DNA of 18,314 bases, from NCBI GenBank assembly GCA_017652965.1, contig JAGBZZ010000158.1:1-18314 (forward strand). The letters run 5' to 3'. Position numbers and translations under genes: made by a program. This document shows, piece after piece, positions 1-7,753 of this stretch (position 1 is the first letter of the stretch; each line of letters opens with the position of its first letter). The notes under the pieces are model-generated. The model was not told the origin of the DNA. It ran no database searches and saw only the letters and a list, made by a program, of their open reading frames with translations. Source of the stretch: Clostridia bacterium (lineage in GTDB: Bacteria > Bacillota_A > Clostridia > Oscillospirales > CAG-272).

Positions 1-915
1 GATGAGATCAAAAAGAACCTCCTCCGCGAGGTGAGCGACCTGCACGGCGTTCCTGCGGGGGCATACAACATCCGTGAGGATGGAAAGTCTGTGGCGCGTG
101 CCACAACCGAAAATATCGACATTGAGCCCCGCGAGGATGGGGAAGGGATCAAGATCACCATTCGCCCCGGCACCAAGAACGAAAGCGTGCATATCCCGGT
201 CATCATCAGCAAGGCAGGGCTTACCGAGGCCGTCTTCAACGATTTTTATATCGGTGAGGACGCAGATGTTATGATCGTGGCCGGATGCGGTATCCACAAC
301 GCAGGGGACGAGAAAAGCGAGCATAGCGGTATCCACACCTTTCATGTGGGCCCGCGTGCCCGTGTGCGCTATGTGGAGAAGCATTACGGGGATGGCGACG
401 GCACCGGCGGCCGTGTGATGAATCCCACCACCGTGATCGAGATCGCCGAGGACGGATCGCTGGAAATGGAGACCACCCAGATCCGCGGGATCGATTCGAC
501 AGTCCGCCATACCACGGCAACGCTGGCCGCAGGGGCAACGCTGGTGGTTCGTGAAAAGATCATGACCCACGGCACGCAGTATGCTGAGACCGATTTTACC
601 GTCACCCTCGCCGGGGACGGTGCGGCTGCCGACGTGGTTTCGCGTTCGGTGGCCAAGGATAGCTCCTCGCAGCTCTTCCGCTCTCGCATTGTCGGGGATG
701 CCGCCTGCACGGGGCATACCGAGTGCGATGCGATACTGATGGATGAGGGACATGTGACCGCGATCCCTGAGCTGACTGCCAACCACCTGGATGCCTCGCT
801 GATTCACGAGGCGGCGATCGGCAAGATCGCGGGAGAGCAACTTATCAAGCTGATGACCCTGGGGCTTACCGAGGCAGAGGCTGAAGAGCAGATCATCAGC
901 GGATTTTTGAAATAA
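1..915 (+). CDS. SufB/SufD-family Fe-S cluster assembly scaffold (short, SmsB-like), 5' partial
   Basis: The reading frame is open from the first base, so the gene begins upstream of the window; the in-frame GTG at 31 is not needed as a start. The visible 304 residues match the beta-helical core of the SufBD family, with repeated acidic beta-strand segments and the characteristic C-terminal stretch around HEAAIGKIAGEQL, followed by a GLTEAEAEEQIISGFL tail. In this family the protein pairs with the ATPase SufC as a scaffold on which Fe-S clusters are built in the cytoplasm. A total length near 310 residues would be much shorter than E. coli SufB or SufD and would fit the minimal two-gene SmsC-SmsB type systems of anaerobes. 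The partner ATPase gene would be expected just upstream, outside the window. Ends 34 bp before rqcH. Family assignment is confident; the Sms subtype is inferred. Confidence 0.86.
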   Translation, partial: DEIKKNLLREVSDLHGVPAGAYNIREDGKSVARATTENIDIEPREDGEGIKITIRPGTKNESVHIPVIISKAGLTEAVFNDFYIGEDADVMIVAGCGIHNAGDEKSEHSGIHTFHVGPRARVRYVEKHYGDGDGTGGRVMNPTTVIEIAEDGSLEMETTQIRGIDSTVRHTTATLAAGATLVVREKIMTHGTQYAETDFTVTLAGDGAAADVVSRSVAKDSSSQLFRSRIVGDAACTGHTECDAILMDEGHVTAIPELTANHLDASLIHEAAIGKIAGEQLIKLMTLGLTEAEAEEQIISGFLK

Positions 916-949
916 TTCCAAAAAAACAAAAAGAAAGGGAGGCAGGGCA

Positions 950-2686
950 ATGGCATTTGACGCCGGTATGCTTCGCGCAATTGTAAATGAGATATCCGAT
1001 ACGCTTTGCGGCGGAGCGAAGGTGGAAAGGGTCACCCAGCCCTCCCGGGATGAATTTGTGTTCTGGCTACATGCGGGCGGCGTCACAAGGCGTCTTTCCG
1101 TGGTGGCCGGCACAAACGTACCGCATCTCTCTTATTCCAAGGTGGATCGTGAGAATCTGCCGACCCCTTCGATGTTTTGTATGCTTTTGCGCAAGCATCT
1201 TGTGGGGGCGAAGCTGCAGGAGGCATCGCAGATCGATTTTGAGAGTGCCGCACGCTTCGTGTTTTCTGCACGGGATGAGATGGGCTACGGCGTTAAGAGA
1301 ACCCTGGTCGCTGAGATGATGGGTAAGTACAGTAATATCATTTTGCTGGACGGCGAGGATAAGATCATTTCGGCATTCCGCATTGTAGACTTTTCGGCAA
1401 GCCGCATCCGCCAGTTCCTGCCGGGGATGCATTATGTAAAGCCTCCTTTGCAGGAAAAGCTGGATCCCCTCACTACGGGGCGCGCGGAATTTGAGGCGGC
1501 GTATGCCGTTTATCCGCCCGAGCGCTTGCTTTCCCGCTTCTTGACCGATACCTACCTTGGGATAGCGGCGGCTAACGCCAGGGAGATCGCCGCGCGGGCG
1601 GCCTCTGCCGAGGCGACCCTGGGCGAAACGCCGCCCGAGGTGCTTTTTGATGTGTTTTCCGCTTGGTTTTTCGACGTGAAGGAATGCGTCTTCTGTCCGA
1701 CACTTCTGGCCGATGCCTCCGGCGCACCGGTGGAATACAGCTATGCGGATATACGGCATAGCGGGCTTACCGTGATCCACCCGGAAAGCTTTGGGGATCT
1801 TTTGGATGCCTACTTTGGCGAGAAGGATCGGGTGGAACGCTTACGTCAGCGTTCGTCGGATCTTTCGCGGTTCCTTTCTCGGCGCGAGGGGCAGCTTAGC
1901 CGTAAGCTGGAGGCGCAAAGGGAGGAGCTGATCGCGTGTGACCAGGGAGAGGATTATAAGCGCTTTGGCGACCTTATTACCGAAAACATCTATCGGCTTT
2001 CCCGTGGGATGACAAGCTTCCGCGCGACCGATTATCGCCTTGACCCCCCGGCGGAGGTTACGGTTGCACTTGATGGACGCCTGGCACCGGCAGCCAATGC
2101 GCAAAGAATGTATAAGCTGTACACCAAGTCTCGCCGTGCCCGCGAAAAGCTGACCGAGCTGATCGCCGCAGGGGAAGAGGAGCTTGCGTATCTTGTGGGA
2201 GTACACGGCTTTTTGGATAGAGCCGAGTGCGATCAGGATCATGCCGAGATCCGGGCAGAGCTGATCGGTGGCGGATATCTCAGCCGCGAAAAGAACCTGC
2301 GCGATAAGAAAAGCCCCCGTGCAAGACCTATGGAATTTGTGACAACAAACGGATACCGTGTTCTTGTAGGGCGAAACAATTTGCAAAATGATATGCTGAC
2401 CTTCCACGTTGCGGCAAAGGACGATCTCTGGTTCCATGCCAAAAACGTCGGTGGGGCACATGTGATCCTGATCTGTGGAGGGGAAGAGCCGCCCTCCGAG
2501 GATTATACCGAGGCGGCCGCGCTTGCCGCCTATTACTCACAGGCGGGCGACGACGTGACAGCTGTCGATTATACGAGGGTCAAAAACGTGAAAAAGCCCC
2601 CGTCCTCCCGCCCGGGGTACGTGACCTATAAAACCAATTCAACCGCTTACGTGCGGCCGTCTGACAGAATAGGAGCAAGGACGTAA
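950..2686 (+). CDS. rqcH: NFACT-family protein RqcH (ribosome-associated quality control; formerly FbpA-like)
   Basis: 578 residues, the usual length for bacterial RqcH. ATG is preceded by AAAGGGAGG at 934-942. The N-terminal NFACT-N domain shows MFCMLLRKHL (75-84) and the EMMGKYSNIILL block (about 122-133). A helical, coiled-coil-rich middle follows, with the conserved LDGRLAPAANAQRMYKLYTK stretch. The C-terminal NFACT-R domain shows DDLWFHAKNVGGAHVIL (from residue 491). Family members bind 60S/50S subunits that carry stalled peptidyl-tRNA and recruit tRNA-Ala to add C-terminal alanine tails for degradation; older annotations call them fibronectin-binding proteins. There is no signal peptide, so it is cytoplasmic. 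Oddity: the D-R pair known to be needed for tRNA-dependent tailing (D97-R98 in B. subtilis) appears here as E98-S99. Its stop codon overlaps the start of mnmM (TAATG), indicating translational coupling. Confidence 0.92.
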   Translation: MAFDAGMLRAIVNEISDTLCGGAKVERVTQPSRDEFVFWLHAGGVTRRLSVVAGTNVPHLSYSKVDRENLPTPSMFCMLLRKHLVGAKLQEASQIDFESAARFVFSARDEMGYGVKRTLVAEMMGKYSNIILLDGEDKIISAFRIVDFSASRIRQFLPGMHYVKPPLQEKLDPLTTGRAEFEAAYAVYPPERLLSRFLTDTYLGIAAANAREIAARAASAEATLGETPPEVLFDVFSAWFFDVKECVFCPTLLADASGAPVEYSYADIRHSGLTVIHPESFGDLLDAYFGEKDRVERLRQRSSDLSRFLSRREGQLSRKLEAQREELIACDQGEDYKRFGDLITENIYRLSRGMTSFRATDYRLDPPAEVTVALDGRLAPAANAQRMYKLYTKSRRAREKLTELIAAGEEELAYLVGVHGFLDRAECDQDHAEIRAELIGGGYLSREKNLRDKKSPRARPMEFVTTNGYRVLVGRNNLQNDMLTFHVAAKDDLWFHAKNVGGAHVILICGGEEPPSEDYTEAAALAAYYSQAGDDVTAVDYTRVKNVKKPPSSRPGYVTYKTNSTAYVRPSDRIGART

Positions 2687-3240
2687 TGCTTGATCTTCTT
2701 GATATGCAAAAATATTTCATCCTTTCTCACCTCGGTGAGGGGGATGTGGCAGTGGACTTTACCATGGGAAACGGGAATGATACGCTCTTCCTTTCCCGCA
2801 CCGTAGGGGAGAGGGGGCGTGTGTACGCCTTTGACATCCAAGAGGATGCCGTTGCTTCTACCCGCGCGCATCTTGAGGCCGAGGGCGCTCCCGAAAACTA
2901 TACGCTGATTCACGATTCGCATCACCGTGTGAAGGAATACGTAAAGGAGCCTATCAAGGCCGGAATGTTCAATCTCGGATATTTGCCACGCAGTGGCCGC
3001 AAGACGGTTACTACGATGTGCGAGACCACGCTTCCCGCTGTCAAGGCGGCGCTCGACCTGCTTGCACCCGACGGCATCCTGATGGTTGCCGTTTATCCCG
3101 GGCATGAAGAAGGAAGCCGCGAGGGCGAGATGCTTACCGAATTCTTCTCGACACTTGATCGCCGCCAGATCTCAGTATCCTGCCTGCGGATCGTCAATTC
3201 CCCTACCTCTCCCTTCTTCTTCATTGCGGAGAACAGATAA
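2686..3240 (+). CDS. mnmM: Class I SAM-dependent tRNA methyltransferase MnmM (YtqB family)
   Basis: 184 residues, typical of the YtqB/'rRNA methylase' family. The start ATG shares its A with the rqcH stop, and AGGAG at 2671-2675 serves as ribosome site. Motif I is DFTMGNGNDT (24-33), an acidic residue ends strand 2 (D50 in YAFDIQ), and a motif IV-like NLGYLP lies at 96-101. In B. subtilis the family member MnmM methylates nm5(s2)U34 to mnm5(s2)U34 in tRNA, the final step of wobble uridine modification. The canonical NLGYLPGG has become NLGYLPRSG here, a mild departure. The gene ends only six bases before the terminator hairpin begins and closes the plus-strand transcription unit. The assignment rests on motif pattern and length; older databases would label it a putative rRNA methylase. 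Confidence 0.86.
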   Translation: MLDLLDMQKYFILSHLGEGDVAVDFTMGNGNDTLFLSRTVGERGRVYAFDIQEDAVASTRAHLEAEGAPENYTLIHDSHHRVKEYVKEPIKAGMFNLGYLPRSGRKTVTTMCETTLPAVKAALDLLAPDGILMVAVYPGHEEGSREGEMLTEFFSTLDRRQISVSCLRIVNSPTSPFFFIAENR

Positions 3241-3245
3241 GTGCA

Positions 3246-3287
3246 AAAAAGGAGATTTACTGCCGTTTGGCGGTAGATCTCCTTTTT
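3246..3287. terminator. Convergent intrinsic terminator between mnmM and the ZIP transporter gene
   Basis: Arms AAAAAGGAGATTTACTGCC (3246-3264) and GGCGGTAGATCTCCTTTTT (3269-3287) form a 19-bp stem with loop GTTT. In the plus-strand RNA two positions are G-U wobbles and the stem is continuous; in the minus-strand RNA the same positions are A-C mismatches. A T-run closes the plus-strand side and the matching A-run gives a U-run on the minus side, so it can stop both convergent transcripts, the plus one better. Confidence 0.9.
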
Positions 3288-3295
3288 GTTGTGTT

Positions 3296-4075
3296 TTAGC
3301 CCAGGGCAACGTCCAGTGCCATCATAAGGCAAAAGCCAATGGCAAAAAAGACAGTGGCCGTGTGCGTGTGTGCGTCCGCCCCATCCGGAATCAGCTCCTC
3401 TACCACCACAAATAGCATGGCCCCGGCCGCAAAGGCAAGGAAATAGGGAAGCAGGGGCAGGATGATGGCGGTGGCGGCAAGCGTGATAAGCGCTCCCGCA
3501 CTTTCTACAATGGCAGAAAAAAGCGAAAGCAGAAAGGCGCGGCTGCGTTTGGTGCCATGCTGGTGCAGTGGCATGGAAATGATAGCCCCCTCGGGGAAAT
3601 TCTGAATTCCGATGCCAAGGGCAAGAGCGAGGACGGTGGCGGTCGTGACGGCGGGATCTCCCGAAAGCCGTGCCGCCAGCACTACGCCGATCGCCATTCC
3701 CTCGGGGAGATTGTGCAGTGTGACGGAGATCACAAGCATCGGGGATTGCCCGGGGCGGGGATTTGCCCCTTCGGTACGCGCATTCCATGCGTTGCAGTGC
3801 GGCACAAGGCGACCAAGGAGCATTAGAAAGAAAAATCCGAGTAAAACACCGACAGTGGCAGGAAGAAAGGAAAAGAGACCAAGTGGCGCGGCAAAGTCGA
3901 TTGCGGGAAGCAAAAGGCTGAATACCGATGCGGCCACCATGATTCCTGCGGCAAAGCCGGTCAGGGCTCGCTCCGCTTCCTTGCGCAGTCCGTGCCCACA
4001 AAGGAAGACGGTTGCTGCGCCTAAAACAGTGCCAAGGAATGGGAGCGATAACCCAAGAACAAGGTCAAGTGTCAT
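3296..4075 (-). CDS. ZIP-family divalent metal transporter (GufA/ZupT type)
   Basis: 259 residues, almost entirely hydrophobic, with about eight predicted membrane segments. The two signature metal-binding helices are visible: HNLPEGMAIG (121-130) and IQNFPEGAIIS (157-167), plus E191 in the next helix and the EELIPD motif (226-231). ZIP proteins move Zn2+, Fe2+ or Mn2+ into the cytoplasm; the cation cannot be told from sequence. The loop after helix 3 is short and carries only H93 as an obvious metal-binding residue. The gene starts 25 bp after the glycosidase stop and probably shares its transcript. No good Shine-Dalgarno sequence is seen before this ATG (upstream reads CTCTTTAAGAC), so translation may be weak or depend on coupling with the upstream gene. 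The convergent terminator lies directly after its stop. Confidence 0.91.
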   Translation of the reverse strand: MTLDLVLGLSLPFLGTVLGAATVFLCGHGLRKEAERALTGFAAGIMVAASVFSLLLPAIDFAAPLGLFSFLPATVGVLLGFFFLMLLGRLVPHCNAWNARTEGANPRPGQSPMLVISVTLHNLPEGMAIGVVLAARLSGDPAVTTATVLALALGIGIQNFPEGAIISMPLHQHGTKRSRAFLLSLFSAIVESAGALITLAATAIILPLLPYFLAFAAGAMLFVVVEELIPDGADAHTHTATVFFAIGFCLMMALDVALG

Positions 4076-4100
4076 GTCTTAAAGAGTCGAAATAAAAAGA

Positions 4101-6089
4101 TTAGTTTACATAGTTGACGGTTTCTTCACTGACGTGTGCATTTTGCTCAATGAATTTGCGATCCACCGAGTTACCGGCGTCTCCTTCCTCAAAGGTGTAG
4201 ATAACGCCGCTTTTCAGATAGATGAAGGCGCGGTCACGGGCGTAGTCCAGCTCCATATAGCTTTTGCCGTCAAAGCCGCCCGCAGGGGCGGGGGTGATAG
4301 ATGCGATGCGATGGCCGTGAAGGGGGATTTTTACAAGCTCACTGAGGAAGGAGAAGATATAGCCCTTGTTGCTTTTCTTGGTGGGATAGTAGATCACTGT
4401 TTCACCGCGGATGCAATCGGCAACCACCTTCCCGTCGGCATCGATCAGCTGCCAATGGCCGTTATCGTCCACTACGGGGGTACCCTCGGGGCGCACCATG
4501 GTCAAGGAGGCAAGCGTGCCGAGGTCGCGCTTATCCTTAGCGGACATCTCGTAGATCTTCTTGCCGCAATCGTAGGTGTAATAGATGGCGTGCATACCGC
4601 AAACTGCCGCGGCAATGTGGTTCCGCTTCAGCCAATCGGGAAGCATCAGGGCACCGTCGGTATCGATAGGCAGATCGGGGCAGGCAAGTGCCATCACGCG
4701 AGCGCGCCGCTCCTTTTCCTCTTCGCCGGAATGGGTGTCGTGCAGGCGAGAGACGTCGATCAGATGCTCAAAGCGCGGGTCGTTCAGGGTGGCATTGATC
4801 ATGACGTCGGGCTTGACGGCCTTGGCACACTTGCGGAACAGGTCAAAATAACGGTAATATTCGCGGAAGCCGATGCCGTACTCGGGGTGAGCGTAGTCGG
4901 ATGCCTTGGCAGGGTTGCGCAGGTTCCCAAGGAAATCCAGCTTTACGGCGTCGGCATTCAGCTGTCCCTCACCGTCGCCGAACAGATGCTCGGCAACCTC
5001 GCGCAGGAAGTCTTCGGCGTGATCCGAGGTGTAGTCGATGGCGTAGCAGCCGGGGAAATTCTTAAAATAGGCGGAGGTCATCTCATCCCTTGAGAGGACA
5101 CCGGCCGCGGCGGCATGGCTTTCGACACCGTTGGTGGTTTTTTCAAACATCGGCGTGTACCAAAGCATAACGCGGTGGCCGCGGGCGTGCATATCGTCGA
5201 TAAGGCCGCGCAGATCCGGGAAGCGTGCCGTGTCCACGACCTCGCAGTGGGGAAGCTGCCAGGAGTCATCAATACAAATGACCATATGCTCGGCACCGAA
5301 ATCCTCCTCGCCGCGGCGCACAAAGTCACGCACCCAGGCATCGTCGATCAGTTGGCCCACGCGCTGCTCGATCAACTGGTCGCCATAGGTGCAGAACTGG
5401 GGATAGCGCCACCATGTGGGCAGCTCATCCCAGGACGGGCGGCAGGGGGTGTAAAGGCCCAGTGCCTGCAGGTTTCTGCGGAATTCGGTAATAGAGTCGA
5501 ATTCATCAGCAGGGAAGGCGACGATCACCCCGGGGATCTCGTAACTCTTTCCTTCCTCTATCAGTTTATGCATGCCGCAGTTTTCGATGAGAAAGCTTCC
5601 GTCCTCTTCCATACGGCATTCGGTCGTATCGGGGATGTCAAGAAGGCCGTAGGATACCCAGCCGTCGGGCGAGCCCAGCGAGAAGTTCAGGCAGGGCGGG
5701 GTGTGATATCCGTTAGAGGAGATATCGGGGAGGTGGGTGGTAAAGGTGTTGTTGACCCCCATGTTGTTGCGGGGCTGAGGGGTGTGCGCACGGTCAAAGC
5801 CGACAGGGGCGATCGTACCGCCCGCAAAAAGCTTTGTCATACCGATTGCAAGGGGGGCATCCTTAACGGAAAGCGAGGCGCGTACGGTAAAAAACTTTTC
5901 GTAAAGATTCACAGCTATAGCGGCAACACCGTCGGTATAGGAAAAGAGATTTTTGCCTTTTTTGGCAAGGGCGGGGGCATATTGGGTGCCATTTATCTCA
6001 AAGACCATGGGAAGGCTCAAAAAGAGCTTACCGTCCCGCTTGATTTCAAGCGTATGCTTTTTTGCTACCGCCGAAAATAACTTTTTCAT
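4101..6089 (-). CDS. GH36-like alpha-galactosidase/alpha-glycosidase (cytoplasmic)
   Basis: The longest frame starts at 6119, but the ATG at 6089 is chosen because GGAGGT (6097-6102) lies seven bases ahead of it; this gives 662 residues. An N-terminal beta-rich part (about 1-210) precedes a TIM-barrel part showing CIDDSWQLP (272-280), a motif like the DDGW of GH36/GH27 enzymes. VKLDFLG (382-388) follows, where D385 is the expected nucleophile by analogy with the KxD motif. D451 in SRLHDTHSG is a candidate acid/base. A C-terminal beta domain ends the protein. There is no signal peptide, so it would act on imported oligosaccharides. Substrate is unknown, and no sugar transporter is nearby. It is followed by the ZIP gene at 25 bp. 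A hairpin terminator sits just upstream of its ribosome site. Clan-level assignment is fairly secure, exact family less so. Confidence 0.78.
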   Translation of the reverse strand: MKKLFSAVAKKHTLEIKRDGKLFLSLPMVFEINGTQYAPALAKKGKNLFSYTDGVAAIAVNLYEKFFTVRASLSVKDAPLAIGMTKLFAGGTIAPVGFDRAHTPQPRNNMGVNNTFTTHLPDISSNGYHTPPCLNFSLGSPDGWVSYGLLDIPDTTECRMEEDGSFLIENCGMHKLIEEGKSYEIPGVIVAFPADEFDSITEFRRNLQALGLYTPCRPSWDELPTWWRYPQFCTYGDQLIEQRVGQLIDDAWVRDFVRRGEEDFGAEHMVICIDDSWQLPHCEVVDTARFPDLRGLIDDMHARGHRVMLWYTPMFEKTTNGVESHAAAAGVLSRDEMTSAYFKNFPGCYAIDYTSDHAEDFLREVAEHLFGDGEGQLNADAVKLDFLGNLRNPAKASDYAHPEYGIGFREYYRYFDLFRKCAKAVKPDVMINATLNDPRFEHLIDVSRLHDTHSGEEEKERRARVMALACPDLPIDTDGALMLPDWLKRNHIAAAVCGMHAIYYTYDCGKKIYEMSAKDKRDLGTLASLTMVRPEGTPVVDDNGHWQLIDADGKVVADCIRGETVIYYPTKKSNKGYIFSFLSELVKIPLHGHRIASITPAPAGGFDGKSYMELDYARDRAFIYLKSGVIYTFEEGDAGNSVDRKFIEQNAHVSEETVNYVN

Positions 6090-6096
6090 AGATCTT

Positions 6097-6102
6097 ACCT
6101 CC
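6097..6102 (-). promoter_or_regulatory. Ribosome binding site fixing the glycosidase start
   Basis: On the minus strand GGAGGT is followed by seven bases and ATG at 6089. It selects this start over the in-frame ATG at 6119, which would lie inside the terminator hairpin just upstream. Confidence 0.85.
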
Positions 6103-6108
6103 AAAAGG

Positions 6109-6132
6109 AAAAGCCGCAAAAATGCGGCTTTT
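6109..6132 (-). terminator. Intrinsic terminator after guaB, directly ahead of the glycosidase ribosome site
   Basis: On the minus strand AAAAGCCGCA (6132-6123) pairs with TGCGGCTTTT (6118-6109) around a four-base loop, giving a 10-bp stem, followed by CCTTTT. It starts seven bases after the guaB stop and ends six bases before the GGAGGT of the glycosidase gene. Confidence 0.85.
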
Positions 6133-6139
6133 ATGTGCT

Positions 6140-7642
6140 TTAAAGCTTGGTAGTTTGGGTTTTCAGCTGGACATCGTGCGCGCCGCCTTCCACGATGCTG
6201 ACCGAAGAGACAAGGGTGAGTTTTGCCTTCTGCTGAAGCTCAGGAATCGAGAGCGCACCGCAGTTGCACATGGTAGAACGCACCTTGGCCAGGGTCAGCT
6301 GGACATTGTCCGAAAGCTTGCCGGCGTAGGGAACATAAGAATCGACACCCTCCTCAAAGGAAAGCTTGGATGCGCCGCCGAGATCATATCTCTGCCAGTT
6401 GCGCGCACGGTTAGAGCCTTCGCCCCAGTATTCCTTCATCAGCGTGCCGTTGACGTTTACCTTGCCACCGGGGGCCTCGTCAAAGCGTGCAAAGTAACGG
6501 CCAAGCATCAGGAAATCGGCGCCCATGGCAAGGGCAAGCGTCATATGGTGGTCGTGCACAATACCGCCGTCAGAGCAGACGGGGACATATACACCGGTCT
6601 CCTTGAAGTATTCGTCACGGGCGCGGCACACGTCGATCAGCGCGGTGGCCTGGCCACGGCCGATACCCTTGGTCTCACGCGTGATGCAGATCGAGCCGCC
6701 ACCGATACCGACCTTAATGAAGTCTGCACCGCAGTCGGCAAGATAGCGGAAGCCCTCGGCATCCACGACGTTTCCGGCGCCGATCTTCACGCTGTCGCCG
6801 TAATGCGCACGGACCCAATCAATGGTAAGCTTCTGCCATTCGCTGAACCCTTCGGAGGAATCGATGCAAAGCACGTCACAGCCGGCCTCAATGAGGGCGG
6901 GCACGCGCTCTGCGTAGTCACGGGTGTTGATGCCGGCGCCGACAATGTAACGCTTGTCCTTGTCAAGGCACTCCAGCGGATTCTTCTTGTGAATGTCGTA
7001 ATCCTTGCGGAAAACGAAATAGACCAGCTCGTCCTTATCGTTGACGATGGGAAGGGAATTAAGCTTGTGATCCCAGATGATATCGTTTGCTTCCTTCAGC
7101 GTAATGCCCTCGTGCGCGGTGATCAGCTTTTCGCGGGGGGTCATAAAGGTATGGATGGGAGTATCGGGCGTCATACGGCTGACACGGTAGTCGCGCCCGG
7201 TGACAATGCCCATCAGGCGACCGTTGGGCGTGCCGTCGGAGGTAATGGCAACCGTCGAATGCCCCGTACGCATCTTGAGATCCAGAACATCGGCCAGGGT
7301 ATGATCCGGGCTGAGGTTGGAATCACTGCGGACAAAGCCGGCCTTGTATGCCTTCACACGGGCGACCATAGCCGCCTCATCCTCGATCGACTGCGAGCCG
7401 TAAATGAAAGCCACGCCGCCCTCGCGCGCCAGCGCGATAGCAAGCTGCTCACCGGATACCGATTGCATGATAGAGGAGACCATGGGGATATTGAGCGAAA
7501 GTGCAGGTTCCTCACCGCGGCGGTAACGCACAAGCGGGGTGCGAAGCGAAACGTTGGCAGGGATGCACTCGCTGGAGGAATACCCGGGGATGAGAAGGTA
7601 TTCATTAAAGGTGCGAGACGGTTCTTCATAAAAGATCGCCAT
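6140..7642 (-). CDS. guaB: IMP dehydrogenase
   Basis: 500 residues. It oxidises IMP to XMP with NAD+, the committed step of guanine nucleotide synthesis, in the cytoplasm. The N-terminal barrel strand shows [13 protein letters not shown] (51-63); two CBS domains occupy roughly 106-220; D261 lies in IDSSEG; the catalytic loop is [11 protein letters not shown] with Cys319; and the C-terminal flap contains WQRYDLGG and VDSYVPYAG. The ATG has AAGGAG at 7649-7654 with six-base spacing. The catalytic loop and flap differ from the common bacterial form (GIGPGSICTTR, GMGS), matching instead an IMPDH subtype I associate with trypanosomatids and some anaerobes. The CBS-containing layout and the Cys loop argue against GMP reductase. 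It has its own promoter and terminator, so it is largely monocistronic. Confidence 0.94.
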   Translation of the reverse strand: MAIFYEEPSRTFNEYLLIPGYSSSECIPANVSLRTPLVRYRRGEEPALSLNIPMVSSIMQSVSGEQLAIALAREGGVAFIYGSQSIEDEAAMVARVKAYKAGFVRSDSNLSPDHTLADVLDLKMRTGHSTVAITSDGTPNGRLMGIVTGRDYRVSRMTPDTPIHTFMTPREKLITAHEGITLKEANDIIWDHKLNSLPIVNDKDELVYFVFRKDYDIHKKNPLECLDKDKRYIVGAGINTRDYAERVPALIEAGCDVLCIDSSEGFSEWQKLTIDWVRAHYGDSVKIGAGNVVDAEGFRYLADCGADFIKVGIGGGSICITRETKGIGRGQATALIDVCRARDEYFKETGVYVPVCSDGGIVHDHHMTLALAMGADFLMLGRYFARFDEAPGGKVNVNGTLMKEYWGEGSNRARNWQRYDLGGASKLSFEEGVDSYVPYAGKLSDNVQLTLAKVRSTMCNCGALSIPELQQKAKLTLVSSVSIVEGGAHDVQLKTQTTKL

Positions 7643-7677
7643 AACAAACTCCTTAATTATATAATTTTATTAGTACA

Positions 7678-7706
7678 AGTATAACATAAGGGCGAAGAAA
7701 AAGCAA
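7678..7706 (-). promoter_or_regulatory. guaB promoter (sigma-A type)
   Basis: Minus strand -35 TTGCTT (7706-7701), 17-bp spacer, -10 TATACT (7683-7678). The predicted leader is only about 30 bases, leaving no room for a riboswitch. The -35 element is inside the arm of the hairpin that follows the upstream ABC transporter gene. Confidence 0.7.
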
Positions 7707-7735
7707 GCGTTTTTTCGCGCTTTTTCCTCGCCCTT
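7688..7735 (-). terminator. Long hairpin after the amino acid ABC ATPase gene (probable terminator)
   Basis: On the minus strand AAGGGCGAGGAAAAAGC (7735-7719) pairs with GCTTTTTCTTCGCCCTT (7704-7688), 17 bp with one G-U wobble. GCG/CGC can pair inside the loop. It lies 18 bases past the ATPase stop. The T-run is within the 3' arm rather than after it, so efficiency is uncertain. On the plus strand the wobble becomes an A-C mismatch, consistent with use on the minus strand. Confidence 0.65.
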
Positions 7736-7753
7736 GCGGGTTTTTGGCGGGTT

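Noticed and set aside
4134..6080. Two plus-strand frames of about 320 residues opposite the glycosidase
   Set aside because: Glycine/valine-rich shadow translations without start signals; the minus-strand gene has clear motifs and a ribosome site.
6140..7642. GMP reductase instead of IMP dehydrogenase
   Set aside because: The length of 500 residues, the internal CBS-type segment and the flap with RYD and EGV...YVPY point to IMP dehydrogenase.
7657..7662. TATAAT-like hexamer close to the guaB start as the -10 element
   Set aside because: Its only candidate -35 would be 11 bp away, and it would leave too short a leader; the TTGCTT-17-TATACT pair fits better.
7643..7680. Riboswitch in the guaB leader
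   Set aside because: The predicted leader is about 30 bases and cannot hold a purine or xanthine riboswitch.
6122..7684. A 520-residue open frame on the plus strand opposite guaB
   Set aside because: It is an antisense shadow produced by GC-rich codon use. It runs through the terminator and the guaB promoter region, has no ribosome site, and guaB on the other strand is unambiguous.
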